Below the pieces are notes generated by a model. That model had not been told where the DNA came from. It ran no database searches and worked only from the letters and a program-made list of their open reading frames with translations. From positions 1 through 53,348 of the forward strand of contig CALXMV010000016.1 of NCBI GenBank assembly GCA_944389565.1: a stretch of DNA of 53,348 bases, written 5' to 3'. Shown one piece after another: positions 50,109-53,348 of the stretch (its first letter is position 1; every line of letters starts with the position of its first letter). Source of the stretch: an uncultured Kiritimatiellota bacterium. Its GTDB lineage: Bacteria; Verrucomicrobiota; Kiritimatiellia; RFP12; DVOR01. The translations under genes and the position numbers were made by a program.

Positions 50109-50328
50109 GGGGCGCTCCCTTCGGGTTAGTTACAGCCGCAGAAGGGTTGTTTACACCTCGGATAACAAAAACACTTCTATTTGGAGGCAACCCTTCAAGG
50201 TTGTTTACACCTTCTGTCAAAAAATAAAGAAGTTTGGCTTCTCGTTCCGATTCGTTACCGCATTTACGTGCGGCAACCATATCAAGTGTGATTTTTACCA
50301 CTTCAACCTTTTTTGCGTTTGGCTTCAT
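50098..50328 (-). CDS. Low-GC early phage ORF of unknown function
   Basis: 76 aa starting inside the 3' end of the upstream RHH gene (26-nt overlap, coupled by GAGGTTCTGAAAA). No motif. Its C-terminal codons include two copies of the GGTTGTTTACACCT motif (both encode GVNN), so the DNA may act as binding sites as well. Confidence 0.45.
   Translation of the reverse strand: MKPNAKKVEVVKITLDMVAARKCGNESEREAKLLYFLTEGVNNLEGLPPNRSVFVIRGVNNPSAAVTNPKGAPHED
50145..50158. repeat. GGTTGTTTACACCT site 1
   Basis: Exact 14-mer, 54 bp from site 2. A degenerate GGTTAGTTACA lies about 20 bp to the left. Confidence 0.8.
50199..50212. repeat. GGTTGTTTACACCT site 2
   Basis: Exact 14-mer; 394 bp from site 3. Longer context AGGTTGTTTACACCTTCTG nearly matches site 3. 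Confidence 0.8.
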
Positions 50329-50527
50329 TTTTCAGAACCTCCTGCTTCATCCATTCAAGATCCTCAGCGGACAGTGGGCGTTTGTCAAGTTCTTCATGCA
50401 GAATAAAATTGATGAGTTGCGTAATCGTCATCTTTCGTTCACGTGCCAAAGCGCGTAAACGTGCCATAAGTTCAACGGGGACGCGCACGAAGGCGACCAC
50501 TTTATTGATGTCTGGTTGGTTGGGCAT
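50303..50527 (-). CDS. Ribbon-helix-helix transcriptional regulator, first early gene
   Basis: 74 aa. INKVVAFVRVPVELMARLRALA then KMTITQLINFILHEEL matches the CopG/Arc fold. First gene after the early promoter, so autoregulation through the GGTTGTTTACACCT site in the promoter spacer is plausible. Composition is lower in G+C than the late genes. Confidence 0.75.
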   Translation of the reverse strand: MPNQPDINKVVAFVRVPVELMARLRALARERKMTITQLINFILHEELDKRPLSAEDLEWMKQEVLKNEAKRKKG

Positions 50528-50583
50528 TTAGGGCCTCATCGTTCAAGTTGTTGTGTCCTTCATCTCTTTTTGATTACACCCTC

Positions 50584-50613
50584 ATTATAACAGGTTGTTT
50601 ACACCTTCCGCAA
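50584..50613 (-). promoter_or_regulatory. Early phage promoter with embedded operator site
   Basis: Leftward TATAAT (50584-50589) and TTGCGG (50608-50613), 18 bp apart. The spacer contains GGTTGTTTACACCT (50593-50606), site 3. A divergent rightward transcript starts nearby. Confidence 0.7.
50593..50606. repeat. GGTTGTTTACACCT site 3 (promoter spacer)
   Basis: Third exact copy, between the -35 and -10 of the early promoter. Candidate operator or transposase-binding site. Confidence 0.8.
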
Positions 50614-50709
50614 CATATTTTTTATGTTTTTTTGGTATATTTGGTGGCGTTGCGTCCGTTCTGTAGGGTGGAGGCTTCCACCCGGCGGGAGCAGTTTGTG
50701 AAAGGAAGG

Positions 50710-51270
50710 ATGATGCTTATGCCAACATTTGATTGGACACACGTGATAGAGACCCTCATAGGGACATTGTCTGGTGCAGTAATTGCTGCATTTTTTGCAT
50801 GGTGGTTGCCACGAAAGTTTGGAAAAAGACTTTCTGAGCGCCAAGAGCAAGAAAATATTCTACGCCAAATCTTGATTTCAAAAACAAATATGGAACGGCA
50901 CGAGTATATCAAATGTTTGTCTTACATTGAGCTGGCGTTCTCTAAGAATACAAACGTACTGGACGCATGGCGTTTATTGTATAAAACCTATAACAATACA
51001 GAACGGTATAACAAAAATTATTTCAATGAAAAAAGAGATAACCTTATTCGTGAAATAGCTAAAGTCCTTGGTTATAACAATGAAACAATCTCACAACTGA
51101 TAGGGCGCGACGCCTATTGTCCAGAGTGGTTACGACGAGAGCAACGTAATGGGAGGACTTTTTATGGAAGGAATAAGGAAGAAGAAAGGAAGTCATACAA
51201 AAAATATAAGTATGGACGGTACGATGAAAGAGGAGAAACGCGCCGAGGAAGTGAGGATTGCGGGAAGTGA
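50710..51270 (+). CDS. DUF6680-like membrane-anchored protein
   Basis: About 186 aa, start MMLMPTFDW; an AAAGGAAGG site lies just upstream and ATG choice is ambiguous by 3-9 nt. One N-terminal membrane span (IGTLSGAVIAAFFAWWL), then a helical domain with IELAFSKNTNVLDAWR and AYCPEWLRREQ, patterns seen in DUF6680 proteins of phage and defence loci. Low G+C and Asn/Lys-rich, unlike the phage core. First of three rightward cargo genes. Hairpin GGGTGGA-GGC-TTCCACCC precedes it. Confidence 0.6.
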   Translation: MMLMPTFDWTHVIETLIGTLSGAVIAAFFAWWLPRKFGKRLSERQEQENILRQILISKTNMERHEYIKCLSYIELAFSKNTNVLDAWRLLYKTYNNTERYNKNYFNEKRDNLIREIAKVLGYNNETISQLIGRDAYCPEWLRREQRNGRTFYGRNKEEERKSYKKYKYGRYDERGETRRGSEDCGK

Positions 51271-51291
51271 GTTTATAGAAAGGAAGAGACG

Positions 51292-51609
51292 ATGGCAGAG
51301 ACAGCGATTGATTCGCAGAGCGTTATCCGAGAGTTGACCCAACGTGGAGCGACGAAACCTTGCGCTCGCTGTGGCGGCAAACAATTTTCAGTAGAGCAAG
51401 GCTTTGTCGCGATGCCGGTTCAGACAACGTTCAAGTCGTTTTCGTTGGGCGGCCTGACGATTCCGGCGGTAGTGGTGGTCTGCAACCAGTGCGGAGCCAT
51501 TACATTACACTCTCTTGGGGCGCTTGGCATGTTGCCCAAGCAGGGAGAGGAGGGACAACCGGCGGACACGAAGGACCAACCTACGGACGCGAAGGGAGAG
51601 GCGAAGTGA
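51292..51609 (+). CDS. Zinc-ribbon-type small protein
   Basis: 105 aa with two CxxC pairs, CARCGGKQF and VCNQCGAI, forming a likely zinc ribbon, then a polar tail with repeats (QPADTKDQPTDAKG). AAAGGAAGAGACG site. Its stop overlaps the next ATG (TGATG). Probably binds nucleic acid or a partner in the cargo cluster. Confidence 0.65.
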   Translation: MAETAIDSQSVIRELTQRGATKPCARCGGKQFSVEQGFVAMPVQTTFKSFSLGGLTIPAVVVVCNQCGAITLHSLGALGMLPKQGEEGQPADTKDQPTDAKGEAK

Positions 51610-52118
51610 TGGGAACCGTTAGTTTTTCAGGCAATCCGCCCCGACGGCCTTCTTCGTCCATGCCAACGAATGAACAGACGACCTACACGTCATCTGCGAT
51701 TGGGGTGTCGAACAAATTCACTAGTTACGCGCAAACCAATATCATCTCAATAGACCGAGATCATTTGGAATTGGCCTTGAAAGACGAACTAAAAAAGTAT
51801 GAAGCACGAATGAATACTCACACACTGTTTTCAGTGTCGTTTTCTCTTATTCTTGCAGGATTTGGGACATCAGGCGTCAAACTTACGTTTTGGGGGCAAG
51901 ATTTCACCGTGTCGACACTCTTTTTTGCATTTGGGATTGCCTCCTTGGTTTGGGCAATCAAAGTGGGATTCGCACAATGGCGAACAGGCCTCAAATATGA
52001 TTTTGTTGCCTCTGTTTTCCAATTGATTGAGCAAAAGTATGCCATCTCGGCGACGAGTGGGCAAATCGCGGCGATGCGAGATATTGCGTTTGCGGCTCTT
52101 CGTTCCCATAGGCGCTAG
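51609..52118 (+). CDS. Two-span membrane protein of the cargo cluster
   Basis: 169 aa. A long polar N-terminus and acidic helix (LELALKDELKKYEAR) precede two adjacent membrane helices (LFSVSFSLILAGFG and LFFAFGIASLVWAIK), then a helical cytosolic end. Coupled to the zinc-ribbon gene. The stop overlaps the converging gene's stop (shared CTAG). Function unknown; layout resembles effectors in small defence or exclusion modules. Confidence 0.6.
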   Translation: MGTVSFSGNPPRRPSSSMPTNEQTTYTSSAIGVSNKFTSYAQTNIISIDRDHLELALKDELKKYEARMNTHTLFSVSFSLILAGFGTSGVKLTFWGQDFTVSTLFFAFGIASLVWAIKVGFAQWRTGLKYDFVASVFQLIEQKYAISATSGQIAAMRDIAFAALRSHRR

Positions 52119-52297
52119 AACAGATACCGCTCTATCACGAGGGCAAGCATGAGAGCCGCGGACGTAACCGGGAGGCCGAGGGCGATGTCCCACAGCGGGT
52201 TCCAGGATTTCCCCGGCCACAACGCCGTGCCGATGATGAACCCAAACGCGTTGCTCAGCGCGAGCAGGAGGAAGACGAGGCGAAGGGTCGGGCTCAT
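52115..52297 (-). CDS. Small two-span membrane protein, holin-like
   Basis: 60 aa: LRLVFLLLALSNAFGFIIG and LPVTSAALMLALVI spans around a short loop. ATG overlaps the upstream stop by 4 bp. Size and topology fit a class II holin, but other small membrane proteins look alike. Confidence 0.5.
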   Translation of the reverse strand: MSPTLRLVFLLLALSNAFGFIIGTALWPGKSWNPLWDIALGLPVTSAALMLALVIERYLF

Positions 52298-52458
52298 TCC
52301 CTGGCCTCCGGCGGGGCGTCGTGGATGATGCGCAGGTCGCTCTCGATCCTGACGCCGGCCTTGCGCTCGATGGTCTCTTTCGCCCACTTGACGCCGTGAT
52401 ACCAGCCGTAGAGGTAGACGAAGAGGAGAAGCGCCAGCAAAAGGAGGGGCTTTGTCAT
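52294..52458 (-). CDS. Small membrane-anchored protein
   Basis: 54 aa: one N-terminal span (PLLLLALLLFVYLYGWYHG) then a charged tail (KWAKETIERKAG). Coupled by 4-bp overlaps on both sides. Could be an inner spanin fragment. Confidence 0.5.
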   Translation of the reverse strand: MTKPLLLLALLLFVYLYGWYHGVKWAKETIERKAGVRIESDLRIIHDAPPEARE

Positions 52459-52880
52459 CTCAGCGCCTCGAAGAGGAGGGCCGCGAGGCCGATCAGATTG
52501 GAGACGGCCATCAGGCCAAGGATGGCAAGGGCGGCTTTCTCGGGGAGGCCCATGGGGCGCGTTCCTTCCCGCTCGGCGGGGGGCGCCCAGCCCTCGCGGA
52601 TGAGGGCCTCGCGGGCGGCGGCCCACGCGGCGTAGGCCTTGACGCGGCGGATGAGCGCCTGGGCGGCGGCGGGCGGGAGGGCGACGACCGCGCCTTCGTG
52701 CGTGACGGCGAGGCCGTTGGCATAGAGCTGCGCCCAGTGCCAGAGGGCCTCACAGAGCGCCTCGTCCATGCCGGGATAGGCGCAGAGGGCGAGTTTGGTG
52801 GCCGTGCGGGTCTTGGCGATGAGGACGCCTTCCGGCGTCTCCGTGACCGTGAAGGCGGGGGGCGTGCGCAGGTCGCTCAT
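52455..52880 (-). CDS. Phage-like protein with C-terminal membrane span
   Basis: 141 aa. Soluble N-terminal part (with ALWHWAQLYANGLAVTHEG) and one C-terminal span (KAALAILGLMAVSNLIGLAA). First of three coupled leftward genes. GC-rich like the phage core, so this block may be part of the prophage or of a neighbouring one. Confidence 0.5.
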   Translation of the reverse strand: MSDLRTPPAFTVTETPEGVLIAKTRTATKLALCAYPGMDEALCEALWHWAQLYANGLAVTHEGAVVALPPAAAQALIRRVKAYAAWAAAREALIREGWAPPAEREGTRPMGLPEKAALAILGLMAVSNLIGLAALLFEALR

Positions 52881-52939
52881 GGGGTGCGTTCTCTTTTAGG
52901 GTTGGTTATGGGATAATGAGGGGGAAAGGATTGGACGGA

Positions 52940-53305
52940 ATGACGGAAGAAGAGAGGCATCAGCTGGCGCTTTTCCGAAGGATCTCGAAGCGGCACATCT
53001 TTCTGTACGAGGCGAACAAAGAAGAGGGGCTCAAAGGCGACCTTGAGGCCTATCGTCGGCGCGGATGGCTTCGGCTTGAGTACCGCAAGTTTGAGAATCC
53101 GCACCCGCTCCTTCCATCCCAACAGGCCTATGTGCTTGACGCTGATGGGAGGGCTCGCCTCGGGGAGCTCGAACGGAAACTCGCGGATGAGCAGCCCTCA
53201 GCGAAGGTGAGGCGGGCCGGGAAGTGGCTCGGCCTGAAGTTGAGAGATTTGGTTTTTGCCGCCCTCGGAGCCATTGTCACAAAGCTGATCGAGTTTCTTT
53301 TTTAG
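52940..53305 (+). CDS. Uncharacterised small protein with C-terminal hydrophobic helix
   Basis: 121 aa, start MTEEERHQLAL 9 nt after AAAGGA; a start 8 codons earlier is less likely. Charged N-terminal half (RRISKRHIFLYEANKEE), a winged-helix-like middle, and a C-terminal hydrophobic end (LVFAALGAIVTKLIEFLF). Divergent from the membrane-protein block. No family recognised. Confidence 0.5.
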   Translation: MTEEERHQLALFRRISKRHIFLYEANKEEGLKGDLEAYRRRGWLRLEYRKFENPHPLLPSQQAYVLDADGRARLGELERKLADEQPSAKVRRAGKWLGLKLRDLVFAALGAIVTKLIEFLF

Positions 53306-53348
53306 CCCGGCGTATTGCATGGCGAGCGTCAGCACCGCTCCCAAAAGC

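Larger units (their letters stand above)
27784..50613 (-). mobile_element. Mu-like transposable prophage (minimum extent)
   Basis: A continuous leftward array from an early promoter (50.6 kb) through MuA-, MuB-, Gam- and GemA-like genes, then protease/scaffold, capsid, connector, MuF-like, tail chaperone and tape-measure genes. Genes are tightly packed with many 4-bp overlaps. Host genes bound it on the left. On the right it may continue past 52.9 kb. Large terminase and portal genes are not recognisable, and four genes carry stops or frameshifts. Confidence 0.8.

Overview
The window is a GC-rich bacterial chromosome segment (about 70% G+C by eye). Its proteins are those of a Gram-negative: lipoproteins with clear lipoboxes, a tripartite RND pump and BamE-like outer-membrane lipoproteins. 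The mix of secreted glycosidases, a zinc-finger-less TopA with a repeated C-terminus, an HU-like protein with an extra domain and RHS debris suggests the PVC/Kiritimatiellota-Lentisphaerota neighbourhood, but that placement is inference.

Left part (1-27.4 kb) is host DNA. A leftward block holds three tandem small lipoproteins behind an initiator tRNA-Met and tRNA-Arg(ACG), then a topA / acyl-CoA thioesterase / YggS operon, a large secreted putative glycosidase, and an HU-like gene followed by a 25-codon ORF and a small orphan. A rightward type III restriction-modification locus (mod-res) follows; its leader can fold over the mod ribosome-binding site and its target-recognition segment is an AT-rich island. 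Next come RHS remnants around a low-GC membrane protein, then a GH2-GH27 secreted glycosidase pair ending at a bidirectional terminator. A leftward tetR - membrane fusion protein - RND permease - outer-membrane factor operon ends with a cystatin-like lipoprotein, and is driven by a near-consensus promoter with a palindrome in its spacer.

Right part (about 27.8-50.6 kb, perhaps further) is a leftward Mu-like transposable prophage. The early operon starts at a promoter near 50.6 kb: ribbon-helix-helix and HTH proteins, a DUF3102-like protein, MuA-like transposase, MuB-like ATPase, Gam and a GemA-like protein. It ends in a terminator at 43.2 kb, beside four 9-bp iterons and a putative late promoter. 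Late genes follow: Mu-I-like protease with nested scaffold, capsid protein, Gp36-like connector, collagen-like fibre, lysis-type small proteins, MuF-like protein with a toxin-like C-terminus, tail completion genes, G/GT chaperones, a short tape measure and distal tail proteins. No large terminase or portal is recognisable. Gam carries an in-frame TAG, the GT extension an in-frame TGA, and two tail genes single-base frameshifts, so the prophage looks damaged, phase-variable, or affected by homopolymer errors.

The least expected signal is a family of intergenic elements in the prophage late region: opposed arrays of 7-bp repeats bracketing a GC-rich hairpin body. Three copies (31.5, 34.0, 42.1 kb) share the GGTAAAT heptad and a homologous body in both orientations; two others (36.6, 40.5 kb) use different heptads. 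A second palindromic REP-like family sits in the early region and has inserted in frame, in both orientations, into one coding sequence. At 50.7-52.1 kb lies a low-GC cargo cluster, followed by small coupled membrane-protein genes.
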